From Capnocytophaga canis (GTDB lineage: Bacteria; Bacteroidota; Bacteroidia; Flavobacteriales; Flavobacteriaceae), in NCBI RefSeq assembly GCF_000827555.1, contig NZ_CDOI01000195.1, positions 81,429 through 145,428 of the forward strand: a DNA stretch of 64,000 nucleotides. The letters are read 5' to 3'. The notes beneath the pieces were generated by a model that did not search any database, had not been told where the DNA came from, and saw nothing but the letters and a program-made list of their open reading frames with translations. Positions 31,267 through 41,638 of the stretch are shown piece by piece. Every line of letters starts with the position of its first letter. The stretch's first letter is position 1. The position numbers were made by a program, and so were the translations under genes.

Positions 31267-32153
31267 TGTAACTCATCGGTTTTAGACAGTAAAAACCTTT
31301 GTAGGATAAAAATGAGAAATAAACATTTAAACAATTAATTATTAATTGTTTGTGTTGTATATTTGTCTAATTAAAAGCTCCAAAAGCCTATCCGTTACGA
31401 CCTTTGATTCTTACAATGTAGAAAGACGCAATCGAAAAGATTCTTTTAAAGCAAAAATGGCTACCATTATATTGCGTTTTTCATCACCCCACATCATTAA
31501 AAAGGACTTTCCACTTCGGGCGAAAAACCTTGCAATGGATTAGTACTCTTCAAAATGTTACTCATCGGAATGTGAAGCAACCATCTATCGGCTATAAAAC
31601 TCTGCAGATACAGGTGAAAGATTCTGTCCTAAGTTTACCGAAATGAAATACTTTCATTTCTATTACTTTCGGAAATCAACCATCAATTGGAAAAACACAG
31701 AGTCGTCATTCATGAAAGTATGAAAGTAGATACAAGTATACGCAAAGTTGGTTTTATTCGAAAAAACCGAAATCTTTTGAAATCTCCTAAGATCGAAAAG
31801 AAGATGAATTGTCCGAGGGAAAAGTTGAAAAACAAAAGATTTTTTAAATAAATTACTAAAAATGTAGTAGACAATTGAGATAGATAACTCAAAAAAAGAG
31901 GCGGGTAAAATCAATCCGAAAAAAAGGGAAAAACGATAAAAAGTACACTTTTAAATTTTCAAAAACACATGTAAAAAATCATTCGAATACGGAAATATAG
32001 GGATTAAATGGTTCTTGCAAAGGTCTCAATAATTTAGTAAAAAAATAGGGTCTAAGAAATAACTATTAGAACCAATCTTCTAAAAAAGTCTATTTTTTGT
32101 CCATTACACCCAAAAACATAACAAAAATCATGTTTTTCACTTCTTTTTTTTCA
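31267..32153. other. Long non-coding stretch upstream of susC
   Basis: Nearly 0.9 kb without a convincing gene. Short open frames exist on both strands (up to 83 codons) but show no recognisable protein and poor codon structure. I see no inverted repeats or transposase pieces. It may be a decayed gene or an extended regulatory region for the susC-susD pair. Confidence 0.5.
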
Positions 32154-32161
32154 TAAATTTG
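32154..32161 (+). promoter_or_regulatory. -7 box for susC-susD
   Basis: TAAATTTG, 29 bases before the susC start; matches TAnnTTTG without a clear -33 TTG. Confidence 0.5.
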
Positions 32162-32190
32162 GCACATGTAATCATAAAAATTAACACTAT

Positions 32191-35100
32191 ATGCTAAAAA
32201 AATTATCAACTACACTTATGCTGACATTTTTAGCTTTACCGCTAATAGCACAAGTGAAAGTAACTGGAAAAGTTACTGATGAGATGAATAGCCCTTTACC
32301 AGGAGCTAATGTTATGATAAAAGGGACTAAGAGTGGCGTGGTTTCCGATTTTGATGGAAATTACGAAATTCAAGTGCAACAGGGCGATGTACTTGAATTT
32401 AGTTTTATTGGTTTTAAGACGCAATCCAAAAAAGTAATGGACGAAAGTGTTAAAAACCTGATTATCAATGTAATTCTTGAAGAGGAGACACAACAGCTTG
32501 ATGATGTAGTGGTAATTGGATACGGAACACAGAAGAAAGAGAACTTAACAGGAGCCGTGTCGCAAGTGAAGATGGCGGAGGTTTTAGGTGATCGTCCCGT
32601 AGTTAATACATCTAGTGCTTTACAAGGAGCTGTTGCAGGATTACAAGTAACGAGAAATCCTACCCCTGGGCAAAATGGCAATACCCTCCAAATACGAGGA
32701 AATCTATCCATTAACGGAGGAGGTCCTCTTGTGCTGATAGATAACGTACCTGGTGATATAGGCTCACTCAATCCAGAGGATATTGAGTCAGTTACCGTGT
32801 TAAAAGATGCTGCTTCGTCTGCCATTTATGGAGCTCGTGCAGCGGGAGGTGTAGTACTCATAACCACCAAACGACCTTCTTCAGGTACTAAATTTCAATT
32901 CAATTACAATTACAACATTGGTTTTGAAAAATCAATTAATAAACCTAAACAAGCTTCTCTATATGAATATTTTGAGGCATATCAAGAAGCAGGTTTTCCT
33001 AACGCATATTGGGCAAATTCACAGGATGTTACCAAATGGGTACAATATTTAAAAGAATACCGAGAAAACCCATCTAAATTCAATATCATTGGTGATGGTA
33101 TTTATGTAGATCCCAGCGGAATTCCTTATTATTTACACGAAAAAGACTTATATGACAATATATTAAGTACAGGACTTTTGCAGACGCATAATGTATCTGT
33201 TTCGGGAGGGACTGACAAGTTACGTTATCGTATGTCTGGAGGATACAATCACGAAGATGGCCCTTTGATTACCGATAAAGATTCCTACAAACGTAAAAAT
33301 TTAGGAGCATTTATTTCAGCGGATATTGCTAATTGGTTTACTCAAGAGGTTGATGTAAGATATTCTGAGTCCCAAAAAACGAATCCGCAAGGAGCTCATC
33401 TTTATAGCCTTCGATTGATTTCGTATTATCCAGAAGGAAATTTTCCCGCAAGTGTTAATATTGGCTCAAATAAAGACCTGCCTTTAATTACACCGCGTAA
33501 CTCTATTTTAGGAAATAACACATCAGTAAACAATGGGGGTACAACGCGTATCTTTTCAAAATCTATATTTAAGCCTTTTGAAGGATTTACAGGAATTTTT
33601 GAATATACTTTCAATAAAACAGATAACAGACATAGCCATTTTTCTAACAAGTGGATACATACCTCTATACAAGGAGGCGAAACGTCTTCTCCAACAAAAG
33701 ATGTATATCGGAAAGATTATAGTTTTACTAATTACAATTCTGTAAATGCTTACGGAACCTATACAAAAGATATTCTAAAAAATCATTTTAGTTTGATGGC
33801 AGGATTTTCTCAAGAATCAAGTTATTATGAGATAGTACGCAGTACCGCTGAAAGTCAGAATGTACCAACTGTACCTTCCTTTGGCGGTGCTACCGAGAAT
33901 TTTGTGATAACCGATGGATATTCAGAATATACTATCCGAAGTGGTTTTTTCCGATTCAACTACAATTATGATAGAAAGTATTTACTTGAAATCAACGGAC
34001 GTTATGATGGCTCTTCAAAATTCCCTAAAAATTCTCGTTTTGGTTTTTTCCCTTCTGCATCACTAGGTTGGCAGGTAAGTCGTGAAAATTTTATGGCTTT
34101 TTCCGAAAACTGGCTTAATGAGTTTAAGTTACGTGCTTCGTGGGGACAAATTGGAAATCAGAACATTAATCCTTATCAGTATTCTCCAACATTGGGAGTT
34201 TATAAGTCAAATGAATGGTCAGAAAACTTCGATAGAATTACAGCTATGGGGTTGCCTAGTTTGGTTAGTAATTCTTTTACTTGGGAAACGGTTACTTCCA
34301 TTAACTTCGGGGCAGATTTTGGATTTTTTAATAATCGATTAAGAGCTACTTTTGATATTTTTCAGAGAGACACTAAAGATATGCTGACAGAAGGTGTTGT
34401 GCAATTACCTGCGGTTGTTGGTATCGCTGCACCTAGTCAAAATTCGGCAACTATGCATGCTAAAGGTTGGGAATTTGAGATCAATTGGAAAGACAAAATA
34501 GGTGACTTTGGGTATCGTATAGGAGTTAATTTATTCGATAATCAGTCGAAACTTACTAAATTTGAGACTAATAAATCACGAGTTCTTTTTAACGGAAAAG
34601 GAGAGGCTTTATGGTATGAAGGACGTGATTTTGGTGAAATTTGGGGCTATGTAGCCGACGGATACTACTCAGTTGATGATTTTGCAGATGTTAACAGTTG
34701 GAAGTTGAAAGATGGGGTAACCTCTGTTAAAAATGTGAATGTACGTCCTGGTGATATGAAGTTTAGAAATTTACGTGATGACGAACACGCTACTAACCGA
34801 ATTGATAATGGTAAAAATACGGCTGACGATCCTGGAGATATGAAAGTGATAGGAAACAGTTCTTTACGCTATCAGTATTCGGCTAATTTTGGTGTTAATT
34901 ACAAAGGGTTTGACTTGAATGTAATGTTGCAAGGTATAGGCAAACGCGATGTTTGGATAGGTGGACAGGCAATATTTCCGTTTGCCCCAGATGGGCAATT
35001 CAATCCATTGTTTTATAATCAAACCGATTATTGGAGAGCTAAAAGCTACGACCCTTCAAATCCTGACTATATGGTTGCGGTAAACCCTAATGCTACCTAT

Positions 35101-35382
35101 TACAGAATTTACGGGCAAGGAGGAAACGCAGGACATAACAGACGTACTTCGGATAAGTTCTTACAAGATGCCTCGTATCTTCGCATCAAAAATATTACTT
35201 TATCATACGCTTTCCAAAAACCAGTTCTCGAAATTTTAAATGTTTCTCAACTTCGCTTTTTTATAGGGGTAGAGAATTTGGCTACTTTCAGCTCTTTACC
35301 AAAAGGAATTGACCCAGAACGAATCAATTGGGGATATCCTTTTTCACGGATTGTTTCCTTCGGAGGAAGTTTAACTTTTTAA
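32191..35382 (+). CDS. SusC/RagA-family TonB-linked outer-membrane transporter
   Basis: The 1063-residue protein has a signal peptide (ending 'LALPLIAQ'), a carboxypeptidase-regulatory-like domain at about 24-95 ('VTGKVTDEMNSPLPGANVMI'), a TonB-box/plug region ('DDVVVIGYGTQKK' at about 104, plug to about 225, with 'IESVTVLKDAASSAIYGARA') and a 22-strand beta barrel. This is the SusC group, which imports glycans or peptides with a SusD lid. The last residues 'SFGGSLTF' end in Phe, as outer-membrane barrels do. susD follows after 13 bases. No hydrolase or regulator is adjacent, so the substrate is unknown. Confidence 0.96.
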   Translation: MLKKLSTTLMLTFLALPLIAQVKVTGKVTDEMNSPLPGANVMIKGTKSGVVSDFDGNYEIQVQQGDVLEFSFIGFKTQSKKVMDESVKNLIINVILEEETQQLDDVVVIGYGTQKKENLTGAVSQVKMAEVLGDRPVVNTSSALQGAVAGLQVTRNPTPGQNGNTLQIRGNLSINGGGPLVLIDNVPGDIGSLNPEDIESVTVLKDAASSAIYGARAAGGVVLITTKRPSSGTKFQFNYNYNIGFEKSINKPKQASLYEYFEAYQEAGFPNAYWANSQDVTKWVQYLKEYRENPSKFNIIGDGIYVDPSGIPYYLHEKDLYDNILSTGLLQTHNVSVSGGTDKLRYRMSGGYNHEDGPLITDKDSYKRKNLGAFISADIANWFTQEVDVRYSESQKTNPQGAHLYSLRLISYYPEGNFPASVNIGSNKDLPLITPRNSILGNNTSVNNGGTTRIFSKSIFKPFEGFTGIFEYTFNKTDNRHSHFSNKWIHTSIQGGETSSPTKDVYRKDYSFTNYNSVNAYGTYTKDILKNHFSLMAGFSQESSYYEIVRSTAESQNVPTVPSFGGATENFVITDGYSEYTIRSGFFRFNYNYDRKYLLEINGRYDGSSKFPKNSRFGFFPSASLGWQVSRENFMAFSENWLNEFKLRASWGQIGNQNINPYQYSPTLGVYKSNEWSENFDRITAMGLPSLVSNSFTWETVTSINFGADFGFFNNRLRATFDIFQRDTKDMLTEGVVQLPAVVGIAAPSQNSATMHAKGWEFEINWKDKIGDFGYRIGVNLFDNQSKLTKFETNKSRVLFNGKGEALWYEGRDFGEIWGYVADGYYSVDDFADVNSWKLKDGVTSVKNVNVRPGDMKFRNLRDDEHATNRIDNGKNTADDPGDMKVIGNSSLRYQYSANFGVNYKGFDLNVMLQGIGKRDVWIGGQAIFPFAPDGQFNPLFYNQTDYWRAKSYDPSNPDYMVAVNPNATYYRIYGQGGNAGHNRRTSDKFLQDASYLRIKNITLSYAFQKPVLEILNVSQLRFFIGVENLATFSSLPKGIDPERINWGYPFSRIVSFGGSLTF

Positions 35383-35395
35383 AATCAGTACAAAA

Positions 35396-37282
35396 ATGAA
35401 AAATCTACTTAAAACTATAATAATCGTAGGGTCTTTATTTTCAGTAGGATGTAATGATGATTTTCTTGAAAAACACCCACTTGATAAACCTACAGAGGCT
35501 AATGCTTTCAAAAATTTTGATAATTTTAAAGCATTTGCTTATCCGCTTTATGGATTATTTCCTGGAGGGAATAATTATCACGCAGACCGCTATGCAGGAT
35601 ACCTTACACACAAAGGAGTAAGTGCTCAAAATCCGTATGCTTGGCAAACCATTGGTGATGCCGTTTCTGGAAATGGTTGGGATTTCGGTCACATTCGTCG
35701 TGCCAATATGCTTCTTGCTAATATTGACAAATCTGAGATGACTCAAGATGAGAAGAATTATTGGAGAGCTGTGGGGTATTTTTTCCATTCTTACAAGTAT
35801 ATGGAACTAGTAAACCGATTTGGAGATGTACCTTGGGTAGAAACAGTATTGAATGAAGATTCTCCTGAAGCATTCGGTCCACGAACTCCTAGGAAAGAAG
35901 TTACAGACAAGATTTTGGAGCGATTAAAATGGGCAGAACAACACATAGGAGGTGCCAAGTCGGGAAAGAATACCATATCTCAAGATGTGGTTCGAGTGGT
36001 ACTCTCTCGCTTTGCTCTACGTGAGGCTACTTGGCGCAAATACCACAATTTAGGAGATTATGAAAAATATCTTGAAGAATGTGTTCGCGTTTCTGAAGTT
36101 TTGATGAAATCATATCCTGCATTATACACAGGTACTGATGGACAGGTTGCTGCAGGTTATGGTGAACTTTGGACAAGCCCTTCACTAGAAGGAGTTCCTG
36201 GAGTGATTTTGCGAAAGGAATATTTTGATCACTCTTATTTCCGTCATAACGATAGTTATTTAGAACATACCTCTTCGCATTTCATAGAAATGCCACAACA
36301 TACTGTGGATATGTATTTAACCAAAGACGGATTACCTATTCATAATGCTGCCAATACGCTCTATGCTGGAGATAAAACTCCTTATGAAACTTTCAGAAAT
36401 AGAGATCCTAGATTATACCATACCGTAATACCTCCTTATAAAGTCTTGGCAAGAAGCCCAAAAGCTGGGGAAGAGGGTGGTTCTGGTTGGACATATACCA
36501 ACAATCCTGCGGATAGGGAATATATTGATATTATGAAACCGAATATTACAAAAAGCAATCCAGGTGAAGGCATGAAACGCCTACCTGCACAAAACTGGAG
36601 TGCATCCTTAGTGCCCACTATTCCTAATTTTGTTGGAGGAGTTGGGGCTAAAGGGTTTGTTTCTTGTCGTTCAGGTTATTACGTATGGAAAAATTATAGT
36701 GGCTGGGAAAAAAGCTTTAACAATGGTGCCCTAAATACTTCTGATAAACCCATTTTTAAAATTGAAGAAGTACTGCTCAATTATGCTGAAGCAAAATTTG
36801 AATTAGGTGCTTTCAATCAAGATGTAGCAGACCGCTCCATAAATAGGTTGCGTGACAGAGCTTCTGTGGGTAGAATGATTGTAGCTAATGTTGATGATTC
36901 ATTTGACCCACAAAGAGATAAAACGGTTGATCCTGTGCTTTGGGAAATCCGTAGAGAACGTATCATTGAACTTATGGGTGAAGGATTTGGGTTTGATGAT
37001 GTACGTCGTTGGAAAAAGGCAGACTGGTTCGTTAATAAACAGGCTTATGGAATGTGGATTAAAAAATCTACTCTTGTTGGTAAAGAAGGTCCCACTGCCA
37101 TAGTAGATTTGAATTCTGGACACGCAAATCCCGCTGCTACAGAAGGTTATCGTTATTTGTATAATGACCCTGTAAAGGACGGGAAAGGCTGGTTAGATAA
37201 ATATTACTTATATGAGGTACCATCGAATGAAATATTGCTTAACCCTGCATTAAAACCTAATAATCCAGGTTATGAAAAATAA
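35396..37282 (+). CDS. SusD/RagB-family surface lipoprotein
   Basis: The 628-residue protein has a lipobox 'LFSVGC' and continues 'NDDFLEKHPLDKPTE', typical of SusD starts, then an all-helical TPR-like body with 'YWRAVGYFFHSYKYMELVNRFGDVPW' near 120 and the C-terminal 'IRRERIIELMGEGFGFDDVRRWK' near 520. It forms the substrate-binding lid on the preceding SusC. The acidic DD after the Cys could serve as an export signal. Transcribed with susC and ended by a strong terminator. Confidence 0.96.
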   Translation: MKNLLKTIIIVGSLFSVGCNDDFLEKHPLDKPTEANAFKNFDNFKAFAYPLYGLFPGGNNYHADRYAGYLTHKGVSAQNPYAWQTIGDAVSGNGWDFGHIRRANMLLANIDKSEMTQDEKNYWRAVGYFFHSYKYMELVNRFGDVPWVETVLNEDSPEAFGPRTPRKEVTDKILERLKWAEQHIGGAKSGKNTISQDVVRVVLSRFALREATWRKYHNLGDYEKYLEECVRVSEVLMKSYPALYTGTDGQVAAGYGELWTSPSLEGVPGVILRKEYFDHSYFRHNDSYLEHTSSHFIEMPQHTVDMYLTKDGLPIHNAANTLYAGDKTPYETFRNRDPRLYHTVIPPYKVLARSPKAGEEGGSGWTYTNNPADREYIDIMKPNITKSNPGEGMKRLPAQNWSASLVPTIPNFVGGVGAKGFVSCRSGYYVWKNYSGWEKSFNNGALNTSDKPIFKIEEVLLNYAEAKFELGAFNQDVADRSINRLRDRASVGRMIVANVDDSFDPQRDKTVDPVLWEIRRERIIELMGEGFGFDDVRRWKKADWFVNKQAYGMWIKKSTLVGKEGPTAIVDLNSGHANPAATEGYRYLYNDPVKDGKGWLDKYYLYEVPSNEILLNPALKPNNPGYEK

Positions 37283-37347
37283 TTTTTTATCGAGGAGTTA
37301 GTTCTTTTAGAAGAAACTCTGATATGAAAAAATGTATTAAAGAGAAG

Positions 37348-37378
37348 AAGCTGTCCGAGACTTTTCGGACAGTTTTTT
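37348..37378 (+). terminator. Terminator of susC-susD
   Basis: Perfect 8-bp stem CTGTCCGA / TCGGACAG followed by six T, about 65 bases past the susD stop. Confidence 0.85.
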
Positions 37379-37621
37379 ATTTGGTGTTTTTCCTTAAAAT
37401 TTTGTAATTTTAGGCTGTGAAAAAAACAACCGATGGCAAAGATACAATTTAAAATATTGCCAAGTATAATTTCAGAAAATTACACGAAAAAATTAGAAAT
37501 GTAGCCTAAAACAGGGAAAAATCTATATTGTTTCCAAAAACAATCTGAAAAATGTTACTTCAAAGTGAAAAATAGATTTTTCTTGGTAAAATGTAGTTTA
37601 TGCCTTTTCTATGAAAAAAAC
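37379..37621. other. Non-coding gap between two related hairpins
   Basis: About 240 A/T-rich bases lie between the susD terminator and the hairpin at 37622. One tiny frame (from 37434, reading MAKIQFK...) stops after 23 codons. It may be a decayed gene, but nothing is recognisable. Confidence 0.4.
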
Positions 37622-37652
37622 AAAGAAGCTACCCTCTTCGGACAGCTTCTTT
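37622..37652. terminator. Hairpin terminator, probably for the M1 peptidase
   Basis: Stem AAAGAAGCT / AGCTTCTTT around a 13-base loop, with A and T flanks allowing termination in both directions; it lies 31 bases past the M1 stop on minus. The right arm, TCGGACAGCTTCTTTT, is identical to that of the fumC terminator. Confidence 0.65.
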
Positions 37653-37683
37653 TAGTATGTTGAAAATCAGTGTAATCCTTATT

Positions 37684-39948
37684 TTATAGTTCTTCGGTAG
37701 TATGATGGTTATTTAGAGTATTAATATCTGCTGTAAGTTCTTCAGGATCAATCATAAATGAAGTTATACGTTCATTAGATGTTATGATGTACGTGAACTC
37801 CCTATTATTCAATCGCCACACTTGTACTGGAAATTTCATCATTTCCGAAGCACCATCAGCATAATTAACCTGCAATAAAATAGGCATTGGAACACCTCCT
37901 TTTTTTTCGAACGTTACTTCGTAAAAATATGTAGGTTGCGGAGCCGTTGACTGTTGCTCCAACGACCGATTATCGGCAACATAATCTCCTAAGGGAATTG
38001 ATAATTCATATGGATGTTTGTCGAAATTCTCTTTTTTATAAGCAGCATCTCCTTTGGAAACAACATGCACTAAAGGCTGTAAGTCCGTAATTTTCATGTT
38101 TCGCTCTTTTAACATTGCCTTCAATTTGTCGTTTGGCGTATCCGATACTTGGTACAGTTTTACAGATTTAATACCCAAATCGACATACTCAGTAGAGTAA
38201 AACCATGTTCTCCAAAACCAGTCTAATTCAACACCTGAAGCATCACTCATAGTTCTAAAAAAATCTTCGGGTGTAGGGTGTTTGAATTTCCAACGATTAG
38301 CATATGTTTTAAAAGCAAAATCAAACAATTCAGGTCCCATAATTACTTCTCGCAAAAGAGCAAATCCTGCAGCTGGTTTGCCATACGCATTCTCTCCTAA
38401 TCTAGTAACTTCCTCTGGATTAGACATTACTGGCTCCAAGTAAGTTGGGTCACCTGACATATATTTCACAATCTGTTTGGCAAATCCACGTTTGCTTGGA
38501 TACCTTTTATAAGGAGCAATGTCCTCAGGATATTGCTCCCCGTAGGACTGTTCAGCAAAGTATTGCAAATAGGTATTCATTCCTTCATCCATCCACCCCC
38601 ATTGACGCTCGTCTGAATTTACAACCATGGGAAAAAAGTTATGTCCCACCTCATGAGTGATTACACTTATCATTCCAAATTTAGTATCCATTGAGGTGGA
38701 TCCTTCTGAATTTGGACGACCATAGTTCCAACAAATCATTGGATATTCCATTCCTTGATCTTCAGCACTAATAGACACTGCTTTCGGATACGGATAGTCA
38801 AACGTAAATTTTGAGTATGTTTTGAGCGTATGAGCTACCACCTTAGTTGAATACTGTTCCCATAAGGGATTTGCTTCCTTCGGATAAAGTGATAAAGCCA
38901 TTACCTTCTTATTACCTATTTTTACTGCCATAGCATCGTAAATAAATTTACGAGAACTTGAAAACGCAAAATCACGCACGTTTGATGCTTTGAAACGCCA
39001 TGTCTTTTTTGCAGTTTCTTTTTTGTTTTCTTTAGCCTCAGCTTCGGCTTGGGTCACAATTACGACAGGTTTCTCAAATGATCTTTCAGCCAAGGCATAT
39101 CGCTCTAACATCTTAGGGGAGAATACCTCTTTCCGGTTTTGCAATTCACCTGTGGCCTCGACAATATGATCTGCAGGAACTGTAATGGAAACATCATAAT
39201 TTCCAAAATTCAAGGCGAATTCGGCATTGCCCCAAAACTGTTCATTTTGCCAACCTTCCACATCGTTATAGACCGCCATACGTGGAAAAAACTGGGCGAT
39301 TACATATAAGCAATTATCATCTTTTGGAAAATATTCATAACCAGCTCTTCCTCCATTTTTTTGATAATTATTGATCTGATACCACCATTTCACTGAAAAA
39401 GAAACTTTAGTTCCCGATGCCAAAGGTTGTTTTAAATCCACTCGCATCATCGTTTCATTGATGGTGTACGCCAACTCTTTACCAGTAGCATCCTTGACCC
39501 ATTCAATATGGTAACCTCCCTCAAAAGGTACTGCCATAAAAGTTTCAGCAAATCGTTGAGGTTCATAAGCCACATCCATAAATTTGCTATTTCGTTTTTT
39601 GGTTGGAGCTTCTGGTAAACGCTTGTTTTGATCCAACTGTAACCACAAATAATCTAATGTCTCCGGAGAATTGTTATGATAAGTAATAGTCTGTTCACCA
39701 TACAATTTTTGTGTTTGATCATCTATTTCTATTTTCATCACGTAATCAGCCTGTTGTTGATAATAGGCCACTCCTGGAGCCCCAGAAGCCGTTCTATACT
39801 GATTTGGAGTAGCAAACTCCTGATACATTCTCCTAAAAGGATTTATCATCCCTCGATCTATTTTTTTTGAGGATATATCTTCCACAGATTTCTCTTGTGA
39901 AAACATCACTATGGAACAAAAAAACAGAAAAAAAGTAAGTTTATTCAT
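37684..39948 (-). CDS. M1-family zinc metallopeptidase (aminopeptidase)
   Basis: From the ATG at 39948 (754 residues) there is a clear signal peptide 'MNKLTFFLFFCSIVMFSQ'; a longer frame to 39993 would overlap nrdA. The protein has the beta-rich N-terminal domain of M1 enzymes and a gluzincin centre: 'HEVGHNFFPMVV' with the second Glu in 'WGWMDEGMNTYLQYFAE' (HExxH-18-E). The expected 'GMEYP' exopeptidase motif appears as 'DQGMEYPMICWN'. It is probably periplasmic or surface-exposed and degrades peptides, feeding amino acids (inference). It starts 34 bases after nrdA. Confidence 0.93.
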   Translation of the reverse strand: MNKLTFFLFFCSIVMFSQEKSVEDISSKKIDRGMINPFRRMYQEFATPNQYRTASGAPGVAYYQQQADYVMKIEIDDQTQKLYGEQTITYHNNSPETLDYLWLQLDQNKRLPEAPTKKRNSKFMDVAYEPQRFAETFMAVPFEGGYHIEWVKDATGKELAYTINETMMRVDLKQPLASGTKVSFSVKWWYQINNYQKNGGRAGYEYFPKDDNCLYVIAQFFPRMAVYNDVEGWQNEQFWGNAEFALNFGNYDVSITVPADHIVEATGELQNRKEVFSPKMLERYALAERSFEKPVVIVTQAEAEAKENKKETAKKTWRFKASNVRDFAFSSSRKFIYDAMAVKIGNKKVMALSLYPKEANPLWEQYSTKVVAHTLKTYSKFTFDYPYPKAVSISAEDQGMEYPMICWNYGRPNSEGSTSMDTKFGMISVITHEVGHNFFPMVVNSDERQWGWMDEGMNTYLQYFAEQSYGEQYPEDIAPYKRYPSKRGFAKQIVKYMSGDPTYLEPVMSNPEEVTRLGENAYGKPAAGFALLREVIMGPELFDFAFKTYANRWKFKHPTPEDFFRTMSDASGVELDWFWRTWFYSTEYVDLGIKSVKLYQVSDTPNDKLKAMLKERNMKITDLQPLVHVVSKGDAAYKKENFDKHPYELSIPLGDYVADNRSLEQQSTAPQPTYFYEVTFEKKGGVPMPILLQVNYADGASEMMKFPVQVWRLNNREFTYIITSNERITSFMIDPEELTADINTLNNHHTTEEL

Positions 39949-39982
39949 TGTTAGTATCCCATTTATATTTTCATTATTCGTA

Positions 39983-41638
39983 TTATGCCTCACAACTACT
40001 GCAATTCACAAAATTCATCATCATCTCCTTAGCAACCGATTGACTTCGTTGGTAGTACAATGTTTTCACACCCAGTTTCCATGCCTCAATCAGCACCTTA
40101 TTCACATCTTTGATTGGCATAATAGCAGGAATGTTCAAGTTCAAACTTTGTGTTTGGTCAATATAAGCCTGACGCTGAGCTGCTTGGGTAATGATTTCCA
40201 TTGGAGATATTTCCTTGAAAGTTTTAAATACATTTTTCTCATGCTGGGTTAGTTCTTGCAAATGCTGAACCGAACCGTGATTTAAGCGAATACTTCTCCA
40301 AATATCTTCATTATTCAATCCCTTTTCATCAAGCAAGGCAGTTAGGTATTTATTTTTACGCATAAAATTTCCTTTTGCCAATCCTACTTTGTAGTAATTA
40401 CTTGAATAAGGCTCAATCCCCGGCGAAACTTGTCCTAAAATGGCAGAACTTGATGTAGTAGGAGCGATTGCCATAGTGGTAGTATTTCTACGCCCATAGC
40501 CTTTCAAAAGCTCAGGCTCACCATAGATATGTGCCAATTCTCTGGTAGCTTTATCCGCCTCTTCCTTAATATGTTTGAAAGCACGAGCATTAAATTGTGT
40601 TGCTTCAAAACTTTCAAACGGAATCATATTTTTCTGTAAATAAGAATGATACCCTAATACACCTAATCCCAGCGCTCGGTGGCGGATGGCAAAATTTCTC
40701 GCTGCCTGTAAGTAGTAATTTCCTTCTGTTTTTTCAATGAATTCCGACAAAACAGCATCTAAGAAGAAAATAGCTAATTTCACAGCTTTAGTATCTTTCC
40801 ATTCGTCAAATAATTCCAAATTCATTGATGACAAACAGCAAATGAACGATTCATCAAAGCTGGATGGCAACATAATTTCACTACATAAATTACTTGATCG
40901 GATGAGCATATTATGATCTTTGTAGACCTGAGGACGATTTCTATTCACATTGTCTGTAAAGAAAATGTATGGGAGTCCTTTCTGTTGACGTGATTCCAAT
41001 ACTCTTGCCCATAATTTGCGTTTCTCAAGGTCGCCATCAATCATTTCTTGCATCCAATAATCTGGTACACAAATACCAAAAAACAGATTCTGAATCGGAA
41101 AATTAACATCTTTAATTTGCAAAAACTCCTCTGCATCAGGGTGGTCAATATCTAAATAAGCAGCGAAAGCTCCACGGCGAACGCCTCCTTGCGAAACCAC
41201 ATCCATAGCCGAATCAAAAAGCTTCATGAAACTCACCGCGCCACTTGATTTTCCATTGTCGGTAACAGCAGAACCACGATGACGCAACTCCCCGAAATAG
41301 CCCGATGTTCCACCTCCGATTTTAGTCTGCATGATTACCTCACCTAATTTGTGCGTAATCCCCTCAATACTATCAGGTACATGTACATTGAAACACGAAA
41401 TTGGCAAACCACGTTCAGTTCCCATATTTGCCCAAATGGGTGATGAAAAACTAATCCATCCTTTGGTAATCATCTCTTTAAAGGCAGGTTGTAATTCAGG
41501 TTTGTAAAGCCTACGAGCCGCTGCATGAGTGATGCGATCAATTGCTCCTTCAACGGTTTCTCCTTTTAACAAATACCCTCTGTTTAAAATCTGCTCGGAT
41601 TCTTCATTGAGCCACCAAATGTTTTGTTCTTCGTTCAT
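39983..41638 (-). CDS. nrdA: Ribonucleoside-diphosphate reductase, large subunit, without ATP-cone
   Basis: This class I subunit reduces ribonucleotides with a radical supplied by NrdB. The 551 residues include 'GLPISCFNVHVP' (active-site Cys), 'SNLCSEI' (Asn, thiyl Cys, Glu) and 'CCLSSMNLE', 'TLYYQRS' (the Tyr pair of the radical path) and the redox tail 'NCSSCEA'. The N-terminal ATP-cone is absent; the chain starts directly at the helical domain, so it is about 200 residues shorter than E. coli NrdA. In related flavobacteria this NrdA goes with an NrdB carrying the ATP-cone. No nrdB is in this window. Confidence 0.95.
   Translation of the reverse strand: MNEEQNIWWLNEESEQILNRGYLLKGETVEGAIDRITHAAARRLYKPELQPAFKEMITKGWISFSSPIWANMGTERGLPISCFNVHVPDSIEGITHKLGEVIMQTKIGGGTSGYFGELRHRGSAVTDNGKSSGAVSFMKLFDSAMDVVSQGGVRRGAFAAYLDIDHPDAEEFLQIKDVNFPIQNLFFGICVPDYWMQEMIDGDLEKRKLWARVLESRQQKGLPYIFFTDNVNRNRPQVYKDHNMLIRSSNLCSEIMLPSSFDESFICCLSSMNLELFDEWKDTKAVKLAIFFLDAVLSEFIEKTEGNYYLQAARNFAIRHRALGLGVLGYHSYLQKNMIPFESFEATQFNARAFKHIKEEADKATRELAHIYGEPELLKGYGRRNTTTMAIAPTTSSSAILGQVSPGIEPYSSNYYKVGLAKGNFMRKNKYLTALLDEKGLNNEDIWRSIRLNHGSVQHLQELTQHEKNVFKTFKEISPMEIITQAAQRQAYIDQTQSLNLNIPAIMPIKDVNKVLIEAWKLGVKTLYYQRSQSVAKEMMMNFVNCSSCEA

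Noticed and set aside
31346..31543. 65-codon frame upstream of susC
   Set aside because: No recognisable motif, atypical residue use and no promoter; left as non-coding.
37434..37505. Tiny frame MAKIQFK... between two hairpins
   Set aside because: Only 23 codons; cannot be linked to any family.
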